This document shows positions 1 through 7,092 of a stretch of 7,444 nucleotides of DNA, piece after piece; position 1 is the stretch's first letter, and each line of letters begins with the position of its first letter. Both the position numbers and the translations under genes were made by a program. The notes beneath the pieces are model-generated. The model was given only the letters and a program-made list of their open reading frames with translations. It did not search any database and had not been told where the DNA came from. Location: contig DMOO01000057.1 of the NCBI GenBank assembly GCA_003456855.1, forward strand, positions 1 through 7,444, given 5' to 3'. The stretch is from Sphaerochaeta sp. GTDB lineage: Bacteria > Spirochaetota > Spirochaetia > Sphaerochaetales > Sphaerochaetaceae.

Positions 1-947
1 CCCATTTCGAGCTTGAGTACATCAAGGAGGAGGGCAGAAGGGTGTCCCAGGTTGTTCTTCCTCTGGATGCTGCCCAGAAGAAGGCTGTGGTAGAGTTCCT
101 GAACATCAACGTGGAGCCTGACAACCGCACCTACCTCTACCACCACTACAACGACAACTGCTCCACCAGGATCCGCGACATAATAAACCGCACAACAGAT
201 GATGCCTTCCGCCTGTGGGCAGAGGAGCAGAAGGGTCTGACATATCGTCAGCAGGCCTCAAGGGCACTTTGCCAGAACAGATTCGTCCTGTGGGGCCTGG
301 ATTTCCTGCAGAGCGGCAACATCGACGGCAAGGCCACCCTCTGGGATGAGATGTTCCTTCCAGAGAACCTGGAGAGGGCTGTGATGGAATTCTACGGCCT
401 TGAGAAAGAGATTATCGTTGAAGGTTCGGGAAAATACACCGAGATGGTGGAGAAGCCTCAGGACAACGTCCTGTTCTCGGCCATTCTGGGCTTTGCCCTT
501 GGTCTGATATCGTTTGTCCTTATCTGGTTCGGGAAGGAGAGGGCCAACTACATATACTCAGCAATAGTCGACTTCTTCTTCGGCATCCTTGGAAGCATCC
601 TCCTGTTCATGATGTTATTCACCAACCATGATGTGACATGGTTCAACGAGAACCTGATCTTCGTGAATCCGTACTTGATTGTGCTTGGTTTCTTCTCGAT
701 CCTTGCCTTGAGAAGGAAGGGAAGCGCCTTCAAATACAAGAAGCTGGTGAACCGTTCATATATGGTCCTTGTGGGCGTGATTATTCTTCTTGCCCTGTTC
801 AAGATCCTGATGGATGGAATCTTCGACCAGCAGAACTGGTCAATCATCTTCACAATGCTGCTGTTCTACCTTCCGAACTGGTTCAACATGAAGAGATACA
901 AAATCTTCGGGAAGGAGACCGAGAGCGACATGAACCTCACTTATTGA
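1..947 (+). CDS. DUF4105 / Lnb-type membrane protein, 5'-truncated by window edge
   Basis: The frame is open from the first full codon (nt 3) to TGA at 945-947, giving 314 visible residues; the start lies upstream. Counting from nt 3, the visible DUF4105 part (about 1-135) has the family pattern: EYIKEEGRRVSQ near the edge, PDNRTYLYHHYNDNCSTRIRD (core about 40-59, Cys53 in DNCSTR at nt 159-161), then TYRQ and MFLPENL. Hydrophobic segments at about 157-176, 184-207, 219-236, 253-273 and 280-293 suggest a polytopic membrane C-terminus. The loop motif TNHDVTWFNENLIFVNP also recurs, as I recall, in Bacteroidetes members. From memory, this family includes Lnb, the Bacteroides lipoprotein N-acyltransferase with an essential Cys; a role in N-acylating envelope lipoproteins is therefore inference. 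The domain is expected outside the cytoplasmic membrane. The GTG at nt 42 follows an AGGAGG but is unlikely to be the start, because conserved family sequence continues upstream of it. The gene converges on araA. Confidence 0.8.
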   Translation, partial: HFELEYIKEEGRRVSQVVLPLDAAQKKAVVEFLNINVEPDNRTYLYHHYNDNCSTRIRDIINRTTDDAFRLWAEEQKGLTYRQQASRALCQNRFVLWGLDFLQSGNIDGKATLWDEMFLPENLERAVMEFYGLEKEIIVEGSGKYTEMVEKPQDNVLFSAILGFALGLISFVLIWFGKERANYIYSAIVDFFFGILGSILLFMMLFTNHDVTWFNENLIFVNPYLIVLGFFSILALRRKGSAFKYKKLVNRSYMVLVGVIILLALFKILMDGIFDQQNWSIIFTMLLFYLPNWFNMKRYKIFGKETESDMNLTY

Positions 948-957
948 GGAGAAAAGA

Positions 958-990
958 AAAGCCTGGAAAGACGATGTCAATCCAGGCTTT
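958..990. terminator. Bidirectional intrinsic terminator between converging genes
   Basis: A perfect 10-bp inverted repeat, AAAGCCTGGA (958-967) with TCCAGGCTTT (981-990), encloses 13 nt. Inside, GAC (970-972) can pair with GTC (976-978) across an AA/AA internal loop. On the minus strand the stem is followed by TTTTCTTTTCT, a good U-tract for ending the arabinose operon 19 nt after the araA stop. On the plus strand the tail is only TTTATTG, so termination of the DUF4105 gene is plausible but weaker. It fills almost the whole 61-nt gap between the two stop codons. Confidence 0.8.
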
Positions 991-1008
991 ATTGCAATCA
1001 CTTCATCA

Positions 1009-2472
1009 TTATCTGAGCTTCCAGGCTACGTCGTGGTAGAAGAGCTCCTGCTCCAGCTTCTCCGGGGTGGAGTCCTTGTCTATGTGGACGAACTCGATAC
1101 CCATGATGCGTGCCCAGTCTCGAAGCATCTCTGCATTCACGTCATAGGAAAGGGTTGTGTGGTGTGCACCGCCTGCCATGATCCAGCACTCAAGACCTGT
1201 CGTCAGATTCGGCATTGCTCTCCACATGACCCTTGCCACAGGAAGGTTAGGCATCTCCATGATCGGCTTGACGGCTTCGATGTCCTGTACTATGAGTCTC
1301 AGCCTTCCGCCCATGTCGATCAGAGAGGCGACGATGGCCTTTCCAGCCTTGCCCTCGAATACAAGGCGTGCTGGGTCCTTCTCGTTCATTCCGATTCCAA
1401 GATGGTGTGTCTCGATCCTTGGCTTGTCAGCTGCAAGGGAAGGGCAGACCTCAAGCATGTGGGCACCAAGGCTGTACTCCTGGCCTGGGACAAGATGGTA
1501 GGTGTAGTCCTCCATGAAGCCTGATGAACCGTTCTCGTTCTCTCCCATGGCTTTGATGATGGCTGTCATGGCGCTGACCTTCCAGTCACCTTCGCCGCCG
1601 TAGCCGTAGCCCTGAGCCATAAGGTGCTGTGAGGCAAGCCCTGGCAGCTGCTGCATCCCGTAGAGGTCCTGGAAGGTGTTGGAGAAGGCCTTGCAACCGT
1701 TTCTATCCATCATCCTCTTCATGGCGATCTCCTCACGGGCCTGGTACTTTATCGCGAAGATGTTGTCGGTTGCAATGTCGTACTTTGCCTTGTATTCGTT
1801 GAAGAGCTCCTCGACCTCTGACTCTGTGACCTTTGCCATCTCCTTGACCAGATCGCCCACCGCCCAGGTGTTGACCTGCCAGCCAAGCTTCATCTGGACC
1901 TCGACCTTGTCGCCTTCCGTGACTGCGACGTCACGCATGTTGTCTCCGAACCTCATGACCCTCATGTTCTGGGAGGCGCGGACTCCGATGCAGACTTTCA
2001 TCCACTGGGCAAGGCGCTTCTGTACGCTCTGGTCCTTCCAGTAGCCTGCGATTATCTTTCTTGGAATCCTCATCCTTGCTGCGATGAAGCCGTGCTCACG
2101 GTCACCATGTGCTGCCTGGTTGAGGTTCATGAAGTCCATGTCGATCTCCTCGTTTGGGATCTCTCTGTTGTACTGTGTGGCGAAGTGGCAGTATGGCTTC
2201 TGAAGTGAAGAGAAGCCGTTGATCCACATCTTCGAAGGGCTGAAGGTATGGCACCATGTGATTATTCCATAGCAGCTGTCATCATGGTTGGCCTCCTTGA
2301 CGACCTCCGTGATCTGGCTGTTGCTCATGGCAGTGACCTTGTAGATGAGAGGGTAAGGCAGAACCTTTGACAGCTCCGTGGCCATCTCCTGAGCCCTTGT
2401 GGCCACTGTTCTGAGAACCTCCTCCCCATAAAGGTCCTGACTTCCGACGATAAACCAGAATTCTTTCTTCAT
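1009..2472 (-). CDS. araA: L-arabinose isomerase
   Basis: The 487-residue cytoplasmic enzyme interconverts L-arabinose and L-ribulose, the first step of isomerase-type arabinose catabolism. Its length fits the family (E. coli AraA is 500). Recognisable blocks in order: [12 protein letters not shown] (5-16), [12 protein letters not shown] (75-86), [18 protein letters not shown] (112-129), [17 protein letters not shown] (174-190), NTWAVGDL (201-208), QLPGLA (275-280), GEGDWK (293-298), FMEDYTYH (319-326), [10 protein letters not shown] (336-345) and AGGAHHT (433-439). By alignment with E. coli from memory, the Mn(II) ligands are Glu294, Glu321, His338 and His438, all present. The ATG overlaps the araD stop in an ATGA arrangement, with AGGAG 8 nt upstream (2481-2485), so translational coupling is likely. 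It is the last gene of the operon and is followed by the hairpin at 958-990. No anomalies seen. Confidence 0.97.
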   Translation of the reverse strand: MKKEFWFIVGSQDLYGEEVLRTVATRAQEMATELSKVLPYPLIYKVTAMSNSQITEVVKEANHDDSCYGIITWCHTFSPSKMWINGFSSLQKPYCHFATQYNREIPNEEIDMDFMNLNQAAHGDREHGFIAARMRIPRKIIAGYWKDQSVQKRLAQWMKVCIGVRASQNMRVMRFGDNMRDVAVTEGDKVEVQMKLGWQVNTWAVGDLVKEMAKVTESEVEELFNEYKAKYDIATDNIFAIKYQAREEIAMKRMMDRNGCKAFSNTFQDLYGMQQLPGLASQHLMAQGYGYGGEGDWKVSAMTAIIKAMGENENGSSGFMEDYTYHLVPGQEYSLGAHMLEVCPSLAADKPRIETHHLGIGMNEKDPARLVFEGKAGKAIVASLIDMGGRLRLIVQDIEAVKPIMEMPNLPVARVMWRAMPNLTTGLECWIMAGGAHHTTLSYDVNAEMLRDWARIMGIEFVHIDKDSTPEKLEQELFYHDVAWKLR

Positions 2473-3167
2473 GCTTTCTTCTCCTGCCCGTAATAGGCGT
2501 TCGCTCCGTGTTTTCTATAGTAGTGTTTGTCCAGAAGGCCCTGGCTTACGCAAGGTGCCTGTGGATTCAGTGTGATTGCGTGGTAGTTCATGAAGGCTAT
2601 CTCCTCCATTACAACTGCGTTGTGGACCGCGTTTGCGGCATCGGTTCCCCAGGCGAACGGGCCGTGGTTGCGAACCAGAACACCAGGGACTGCGTCAGGG
2701 TCCATGTCCTTGAAGGTGTCAATGATGACAAGGCCTGTGTTCTTCTCGTAGGAGCCGTGGATCTCCTCATCTGTCAGGGACCTGGTGCATGGGATTGGGC
2801 CGTAGAAGTAGTCAGCATGGGTTGTTCCCATAGGCTGAATCGGGCAGCCCGCCTGGGCGAAGCTTGTTGCCCAGCGGCTGTGGGTGTGGACCACGCCTCC
2901 GATGTTCGGGAAGGCCTTGTAGAGCTCGATATGGGTTGGTGTGTCGCTGGAGGGTCTGAGATCGCCTTCGACTACGTTGCCCTCAAGGTCGACGATGACC
3001 ATGTCGGCAGCTGTCATGTGCTCGTAGTCCACTCCGGAGGGCTTTATGACGATCAGACCCTTCCTGCGGTCTATGGCGGAGACGTTGCCCCATGTGAATG
3101 TGACAAGATTGTGCTTAGGCAGAAGCAGATTGGCCTCAAGGACCTTCTTTCTAAGAGTCTCAAGCAT
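2469..3167 (-). CDS. araD: L-ribulose-5-phosphate 4-epimerase
   Basis: The 232-residue protein of the class II aldolase/epimerase family is close in length and sequence to E. coli AraD (231). It converts L-ribulose 5-phosphate to D-xylulose 5-phosphate, feeding the pentose phosphate pathway. Visible motifs: [16 protein letters not shown] (16-31), KPSGVDY (42-48, phosphate site), SSDTPTH (73-79), HTHSRWA (94-100), THADYFYG (116-123), NHGPFAWG (167-174) and the C-terminal [16 protein letters not shown]. By alignment with E. coli from memory, the Zn ligands are His94, His96 and His168, and catalytic Asp119 and Tyr226 are kept. E. coli has HSHGP where this protein has RNHGP; the metal-binding His is unaffected. 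Start ATG lies inside the end of the kinase gene (8-nt overlap ATGCTTGA) and has a strong GGAGG at 3174-3178. Its own stop overlaps the araA start by 4 nt, so all three genes should share one transcript. Confidence 0.97.
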   Translation of the reverse strand: MLETLRKKVLEANLLLPKHNLVTFTWGNVSAIDRRKGLIVIKPSGVDYEHMTAADMVIVDLEGNVVEGDLRPSSDTPTHIELYKAFPNIGGVVHTHSRWATSFAQAGCPIQPMGTTHADYFYGPIPCTRSLTDEEIHGSYEKNTGLVIIDTFKDMDPDAVPGVLVRNHGPFAWGTDAANAVHNAVVMEEIAFMNYHAITLNPQAPCVSQGLLDKHYYRKHGANAYYGQEKKA

Positions 3168-4713
3168 TGAACACCTCCAGACTGCGCTTCTCTACATCCA
3201 GGACTTTATTATAGTCGGCGATGTAGTCGTCGAATCCCTTGACCTCTGCATCCGAGGCCATGATCGTTTCCGTCTTGCTGCCCTTGAAGACCTGGTCGTC
3301 CAGATAGTCCTCAAGGCTCTCTCCCTTGCCCCAGACCATGTAGGCTGCAAGCAGGGCCATTCCGTATGGGCCGCCTTCACCTGCAGTCTCCATCACGGAG
3401 ACAGGGGCGTTGATTGCGGCGCTGAGAATCCTCTGGCCGGCGACAGGGGTCTTGAAGAAGCCTCCATGGCCGAAGATCTTATCGATTTTCACGTTCTCGT
3501 TCCTGAGTATGTCCATGCCGATCTTGAGTGTGGACATGGCGCTCATCATGTGGGTTCTCATGAAGTCTGCAAGGTTGACCAGATTGTCCGGACGGTGCAT
3601 GAAGATAGGCATTCCGCCGTCGAAATCCGTCACGCCTTCACCTGAGTAGTAGTTGCAGCTCATAAGGCCACCGCAGTCAGGCTTCCCCTCAAGTGAGATC
3701 GAGTAGAGCAGGGAGAAGAGTCTGTTCCTGTCGATGTCGAAGCCTGCCTTCTCTGCGAACTGTCCGAAGAGGTTCACCCAGCTGTTTATGTCAGTTGTGC
3801 AGTTGTTGCAGTGGACCATGGCGACAGGCTGACCTGACGGGGTGGTCACCATGTCGATCTCCCGGTGGACGCCCATCTTCTGGTCCGTGACGACCATTGC
3901 AAAGTCGCTTGTTCCCGCACTGACGTTTCCTGTTCTGAGCCTGATTGAATCCGTGGCGACCATTCCCGTCGCGGCATCACCCTCAGGTGGGGCAAGTGGG
4001 ATGCCTGCTTCAAGCTCCCCACTAGGATCCAGAAGAAGTGAACCTTCCTTGGTGAGCTTTCCTGCGTTCTGTCCTGCTACAAGGACCTTCGGAAAGACCT
4101 TTGTGACATCAAAGCCGGTAAGGTCCAAAAACTGCTCTGCCATGGCCCTGTTGTAGTCCATGGTTGTGCTGTCTATCGGGAACATGCCTGAGGCATCATC
4201 GATTCCAAGGACGTTCTCTCCTGTGAGAAGTCTGTGGACGTAGGCTGCCAGGGTCTCGACATGTGCGAGGTCCTTGATGTGTGGCTCCTTGTTCAGAATG
4301 GCCTGATGGAAGTGTGCTATGCACCATCTCTGTGGGATGTTGAAGCCGAAGAGGGAGGTGAGCTTCTCGGCTGCCTCTCCGGTTATGGTGTTTCTCCAGG
4401 TCCTGAAGCCGGCGAGGGTGTTCCAGTTCTTGTCTGTGGGGATATAGCCATGCATCATGGCGGATACCCCGATTGCACCCGTGGTTGTCAGCTTCTGGTC
4501 GAATTTCTTCAACACATCTTTCTTCAGGTTGGAGAAGCATGTCTGAAGACCGGTTATGACCTCATCGTAGTGGTAGGTCCAGATACCGTTCTCAAGCCTG
4601 TTCTCCCATTCGAAGTCACCTGATGCGATTGGATTGAATGCATTGTCGATGAGAACGGCCTTGATTCTGGTTGAGCCGAACTCTATTCCGATAACTGTAT
4701 TTTTCAGATTCAT
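3160..4713 (-). CDS. araB: L-ribulokinase, FGGY family (Bacteroides-type araB)
   Basis: The 517-residue cytoplasmic FGGY kinase is expected to phosphorylate L-ribulose with ATP to L-ribulose 5-phosphate. Visible features: the N-terminal phosphate motif [16 protein letters not shown] (8-23), [11 protein letters not shown] (80-90), FRTWRNT (103-109), [11 protein letters not shown] (243-253) with Asp246 as the likely catalytic base, TGNVSAGTS (261-269), [14 protein letters not shown] (301-314), and a C-terminal ATPase half with GHGGFFKTP (415-423), INAPVSV and AGEGGPYG (444-451). It looks like the kinase found with araA/araD in Bacteroides and similar anaerobes, and differs clearly from E. coli AraB (about 566 residues, start MAIAIGLDFGSDSVR). 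The substrate assignment rests mainly on that resemblance and on its position as first gene of the operon; some relatives are annotated only as xylulokinase-like or FGGY kinase. Start ATG at 4711-4713 has a modest AGG-rich ribosome site. The 3' end overlaps araD by 8 nt. Confidence 0.88.
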   Translation of the reverse strand: MNLKNTVIGIEFGSTRIKAVLIDNAFNPIASGDFEWENRLENGIWTYHYDEVITGLQTCFSNLKKDVLKKFDQKLTTTGAIGVSAMMHGYIPTDKNWNTLAGFRTWRNTITGEAAEKLTSLFGFNIPQRWCIAHFHQAILNKEPHIKDLAHVETLAAYVHRLLTGENVLGIDDASGMFPIDSTTMDYNRAMAEQFLDLTGFDVTKVFPKVLVAGQNAGKLTKEGSLLLDPSGELEAGIPLAPPEGDAATGMVATDSIRLRTGNVSAGTSDFAMVVTDQKMGVHREIDMVTTPSGQPVAMVHCNNCTTDINSWVNLFGQFAEKAGFDIDRNRLFSLLYSISLEGKPDCGGLMSCNYYSGEGVTDFDGGMPIFMHRPDNLVNLADFMRTHMMSAMSTLKIGMDILRNENVKIDKIFGHGGFFKTPVAGQRILSAAINAPVSVMETAGEGGPYGMALLAAYMVWGKGESLEDYLDDQVFKGSKTETIMASDAEVKGFDDYIADYNKVLDVEKRSLEVFNA

Positions 4714-4723
4714 AAGAGCCTGC

Positions 4724-4749
4724 CTGTAAAGTTTTGTAAACTTAAACAG
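4724..4749. promoter_or_regulatory. Candidate operator palindrome at the ara transcription start
   Basis: A perfect inverted repeat AAGTTT-TGT-AAACTT lies at 4729-4743. It is flanked by a second, slightly offset pair, CTGT (4724-4727) and ACAG (4746-4749). It sits immediately downstream of the -10 box and begins at the predicted +1, where a bound repressor would block RNA polymerase. That fits an arabinose-responsive repressor, but no regulator gene is in the window and the sequence does not let me name its family. The half-sites AGTTT/AAACT lack the central CG usual for LacI-type operators. Confidence 0.5.
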
Positions 4750-4780
4750 ATTATATCATACAACAATGAGGATAAGACAA
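4750..4780 (-). promoter_or_regulatory. Extended -10 promoter of the arabinose operon
   Basis: Read on the minus strand, there is a perfect extended -10 element TGATATAAT (plus positions 4750-4758; TATAAT itself 4750-4755). A weak -35-like TTGTCT sits at 4775-4780, 19 nt upstream, which is longer than the preferred 17. A TGnTATAAT element can work without a good -35, so this is a credible sigma-70-type promoter. The predicted start of transcription is near 4743, giving a leader of about 30 nt before the kinase ATG. It lies in the 89-nt gap after recJ, so the ara genes need not depend on recJ transcription. Confidence 0.65.
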
Positions 4781-4800
4781 GGTAAAATGCTTCAGCTGTG

Positions 4801-4817
4801 CATCAGAAAAGCTGATG
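4801..4817 (-). terminator. Possible weak terminator hairpin at the recJ stop
   Basis: CATCAG (4801-4806) and CTGATG (4812-4817) form a perfect 6-bp stem with a 5-nt loop that includes the recJ stop codon (4803-4805). On the minus strand no U-run follows directly; the nearest TTTT comes 13 nt later (plus 4784-4787). Termination is therefore doubtful, and the hairpin may instead protect the 3' end or be chance. If it does not terminate, recJ transcripts could read into the arabinose genes. Confidence 0.25.
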
Positions 4818-6938
4818 TCTTCTGATGTCCACGATTGTAAGCTGCAGGAGCTCCTGGTTCTTGTAGTAGTTGCGTCCCATTCGGAAGACGACATCCACGA
4901 TCTCGCCTTCGTCGAAGTCGTGTCCGACCCTTGGTCCTGCACTCCAGAAGACTCCAGGCCACTGGTGTGAGCCATAGGAGAGGTTCAGTCTTAGATGGGC
5001 TGCTCCCGGGTCCTTGGAGTTCGCCATTGCGTTTATGGTCTCGATTCTGGCTCCCTCTATCATGAAGAGAAGCGGGGTGCTCTGCTCGCCGTAGGGTTCG
5101 AAGCGCTCGACTATCTTCATTATGTCCTGGGTGAAGTCCTCAGGCTTTAGAACAGCGTCTATCTCCAGAGTCTCCTCCGGTTCCGTGTCAGGGCAGTCCA
5201 TGTACTCCATGTCCTCTGATATGCGGATGCAGAGCTCATCGACCTTATCCGGGTCCAAAGAGAAGCCTCCGGCCTGAGCATGGCCTCCGAAGTCATCGAA
5301 GAGGTCGGCGTAGTTGGAAAGGAAGTCATGGCAGTTGAAGCCTGCAGAGCTTCTCATGGAACCTATGGCTCTTCCGTCATCCGTGGCTGTGATGACGATG
5401 GAAGGGCATTTGAAGGTCTTCAGAAGCCTTGTCGCTATTATACCGGTGATGCCACGGGCTATCTTTGTGTCGTTGACAAGGACCATCTTGGTACCGAACT
5501 CCTCGTAGCTCTTTCTGGCTTTGTCCTGGAGTCTGTTCCAGGCGTCTTCACCGAGCTTCTGGCGCTCCTTGTTCAGTCTGTTGAGCTCCTGTGCGCTTTC
5601 AAGGGCGGTGACCTGGTCTGTGGAGAGGAGCATCTCTATGGCGACATCAGGTCTTCCAAGACGACCTGAGGCGTTCATCAGCGGTGATATCTGCCAGCCT
5701 ATGTCAGTTGTGGAGAGTTTCTTTCCAAGAAGGTTCTGCATGGAGAGGAAGGGCAGCATGCTTGTGCGTGGATGTGTCTCAAGCACCTTCAGACCTGACT
5801 TCACGAGAATCCTGTTCTCGTCGGTCATCGGCATGAGGTCGCTGACCGTTCCTATGGCAACCAGGTCCATGAGGCTCATGTAGTCCTTGTACAGCATCGG
5901 TGTGCTGGCACGGACATAGGCGCAGAAGAGACCAATCAGGGTATCAAGCTCGCTGCATACCTGGGTGTAGAGTGCGAATCTGCTCACCTGACTCAGGGCG
6001 AAGAGGGATCTGCCTCTTACTGCGGAAAGGTATTTCTCAAACTCGGTTCTGAGCTCAGCCATGTAGATGTCTGCCTTCGGGAAGGCCTTTCTAAGCTGTG
6101 CAAGCTCCACATCCTTGTCCAGGACGTATATCGGGAGTCCAGAGGAGAGGAACTTGAGTAGTCTGCTGTTGTGCTCCGGAAGGATTCCGGGAACGACTTC
6201 CTCTGTGACTCTGCCTGTTACGATGAGGTTGTCTATTCTTGCAGCCTCGATTACGACCGTGCCGTTTCCCGGATAGGAGTGGAGAAGGATCAGAGGAGCC
6301 CTGTAGAAGCGGCTCTGTGCGAACCTGATTGCCCAGATGCACTTTGCGGCTACGCCGACACCGGCCAGTGACTCGAAAGGATAGCCGCAGCCCTGCACCT
6401 TCGGGTCTATTATGGCGCTTGCTGGAGGAAGGCCTTCACCTGCTATGTGGTGGTCTGTGACAAGAACGTCCAGACCATGGCTTTGGGCATAGTCTATCTC
6501 AGCGATGCATGAGATTCCGCAGTCGACTGTGATTGCAAGAGTGACACCATCATCGATGGCCTGCTTGACGCTTTCCATCGTCATTCCATAGGGGTCATCG
6601 CCCATAGGGACCGTGTATGAGGTATCCAGGCCCATTGAGCGGAGCTCCGCCACAAGAAGGGAGGTGCTGGTTATTCCATCTACGTCACGGTCTCCGAAGA
6701 CGCGCACCTTCTCGTTGTCCTCAACGGCCTGCAGAATGCGGTCGCAGAACATCTCCATGTCCTCGAACAGGAAGGGGTTGTGAAGGAATGAGATATCACC
6801 TTCAAGATAGAATTTCGCATCCTCCGGCGCAGAGACCCCACGCCCGGCAAGGATCTTGGCAGAGACAAGGTTCAGTGCAAACCTGTCCTGCAGCGCCTTG
6901 ATGTCGTCAAAGGCGGCTTGCTTGATTTTCCATTTCAT
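4803..6938 (-). CDS. recJ: Single-stranded-DNA-specific exonuclease RecJ with large insertion
   Basis: The 711-residue DHH/DHHA1 protein is the 5'-3' single-strand DNA exonuclease of recombination and mismatch/base-excision repair, acting in the cytoplasm. The DHH core is intact: motif I GDRDVDGITS (82-91; Asp83, Asp85, Asp87), motif II TVDCG (Asp139), motif III TDHH (161-164), LAGVGVAAK (191-199) and motif IV GTVSDLMP (363-370; Asp367). The DHHA1 half shows NASGRLGRP (422-430) and GGHAQAGGF (551-559). The last 110 or so residues resemble the RecJ OB fold, ending LQLTIVDIRRH. The odd feature is roughly 140 extra residues (about 205-350) between motifs III and IV. Motif I has Arg where Tyr or Phe is usual, but the metal-binding Asp residues remain. 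Start ATG (6936-6938) has only a weak GGAT ribosome site in an AT-rich leader. It is divergent from the MFS gene and followed in the same direction by the ara operon. Confidence 0.95.
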   Translation of the reverse strand: MKWKIKQAAFDDIKALQDRFALNLVSAKILAGRGVSAPEDAKFYLEGDISFLHNPFLFEDMEMFCDRILQAVEDNEKVRVFGDRDVDGITSTSLLVAELRSMGLDTSYTVPMGDDPYGMTMESVKQAIDDGVTLAITVDCGISCIAEIDYAQSHGLDVLVTDHHIAGEGLPPASAIIDPKVQGCGYPFESLAGVGVAAKCIWAIRFAQSRFYRAPLILLHSYPGNGTVVIEAARIDNLIVTGRVTEEVVPGILPEHNSRLLKFLSSGLPIYVLDKDVELAQLRKAFPKADIYMAELRTEFEKYLSAVRGRSLFALSQVSRFALYTQVCSELDTLIGLFCAYVRASTPMLYKDYMSLMDLVAIGTVSDLMPMTDENRILVKSGLKVLETHPRTSMLPFLSMQNLLGKKLSTTDIGWQISPLMNASGRLGRPDVAIEMLLSTDQVTALESAQELNRLNKERQKLGEDAWNRLQDKARKSYEEFGTKMVLVNDTKIARGITGIIATRLLKTFKCPSIVITATDDGRAIGSMRSSAGFNCHDFLSNYADLFDDFGGHAQAGGFSLDPDKVDELCIRISEDMEYMDCPDTEPEETLEIDAVLKPEDFTQDIMKIVERFEPYGEQSTPLLFMIEGARIETINAMANSKDPGAAHLRLNLSYGSHQWPGVFWSAGPRVGHDFDEGEIVDVVFRMGRNYYKNQELLQLTIVDIRRHQLF
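5889..6326 (-). other. RecJ-internal inserted domain, possibly a degenerate DnaQ-like fold
   Basis: This segment encodes RecJ residues about 205-350. The spacing from the DHH histidines (163-164) to the motif IV Asp (367) is about 203 residues, whereas in Thermus thermophilus RecJ, as I remember its residue numbering, it is about 60. The insert reads like the early strands and helices of a DEDD exonuclease: LILLHSYPGNG (216-226), VVIEAARIDNLIVTGRVTE (228-246), VVPG (248-251), LKFLSSGLPIYVLDKDVELA (261-280) and LRKAFPKADIYMAEL (282-296). The acidic DxE and HNxxFD motifs expected of such a nuclease are absent, so if the fold is right it would be catalytically dead and perhaps used for DNA or partner binding. 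This is pattern reading only; it could be an unrelated lineage-specific insert. Confidence 0.45.
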
Positions 6939-6970
6939 CTATATATCCAAAAAATTAAAATTCACATCAT

Positions 6971-7013
6971 TGTGGAAGGCACTCCAGCCAGGGAACTGTG
7001 CCCAAAAACCACA
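6971..7013 (-). promoter_or_regulatory. Nested hairpin in the presumed recJ 5' leader
   Basis: Minus-strand RNA would pair TGTGG with CCACA (plus 7009-7013 and 6971-6975), then GGCAC with GTGCC (plus 6998-7002 and 6978-6982). A further TCC/GGA can stack on top across a 3-nt bulge (plus 6983-6985 with 6992-6994), for about 13 bp in all. The outer stem begins at the start site predicted from the promoter at 7020-7048. The tail is AT-rich with a TTTTTT run just before the ribosome site. It could stabilise or regulate the recJ message; it matches no riboswitch class I know. Confidence 0.35.
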
Positions 7014-7019
7014 TATATT

Positions 7020-7048
7020 AAGATACGTTAAAAATGCTCTGCTTTCAA
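7020..7048 (-). promoter_or_regulatory. Candidate recJ promoter
   Basis: On the minus strand, TTGAAA (plus 7043-7048; five of six matches to TTGACA) and TATCTT (plus 7020-7025; four of six to TATAAT) are 17 nt apart. The predicted start is near 7013, leaving a leader of about 75 nt before the recJ ATG. The region is AT-rich, so chance matches are likely. It is the best-spaced candidate I found in the divergent gap. Confidence 0.35.
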
Positions 7049-7092
7049 TATGAAGTTCTTTTTTCTTCCCCAGGTTTCGGGACGGGTTTATA

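Noticed and set aside
42..947. GTG at 42 as the true start of the DUF4105 gene, supported by AGGAGG at 25-30
   Set aside because: The frame is open to the window edge and the residues before the GTG (EYIKEEGRR) continue the conserved family block, so this is an internal codon; the spacing of 11 nt is also long.
1033..2044. Several plus-strand open frames of 114-163 codons opposite araA
   Set aside because: All are antisense to a near-complete, motif-rich AraA and show no recognisable domain or ribosome site.
2508..3170. Long open frame of 220 codons on the plus strand opposite araD
   Set aside because: It lies entirely antisense to a well-conserved gene, its translation is rich in Val, Cys and Asp with no recognisable motif, and it is explained by codon bias of araD.
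3046..3645. Open frame of 199 codons on the plus strand across the araB/araD junction
   Set aside because: It is antisense to two confident genes and has no family resemblance; it reads as a shadow frame.
4714..4802. A riboswitch or regulatory RNA upstream of the arabinose operon
   Set aside because: The predicted leader is only about 30 nt, too short for a known riboswitch, and the symmetry sits at the transcription start as expected for a DNA operator.
6939..7092. A plus-strand promoter for the MFS gene in the divergent gap
   Set aside because: TATATT (7014-7019) and CAATAT (7046-7051) resemble -10 boxes, but neither has a -35 at suitable spacing in this AT-rich stretch.
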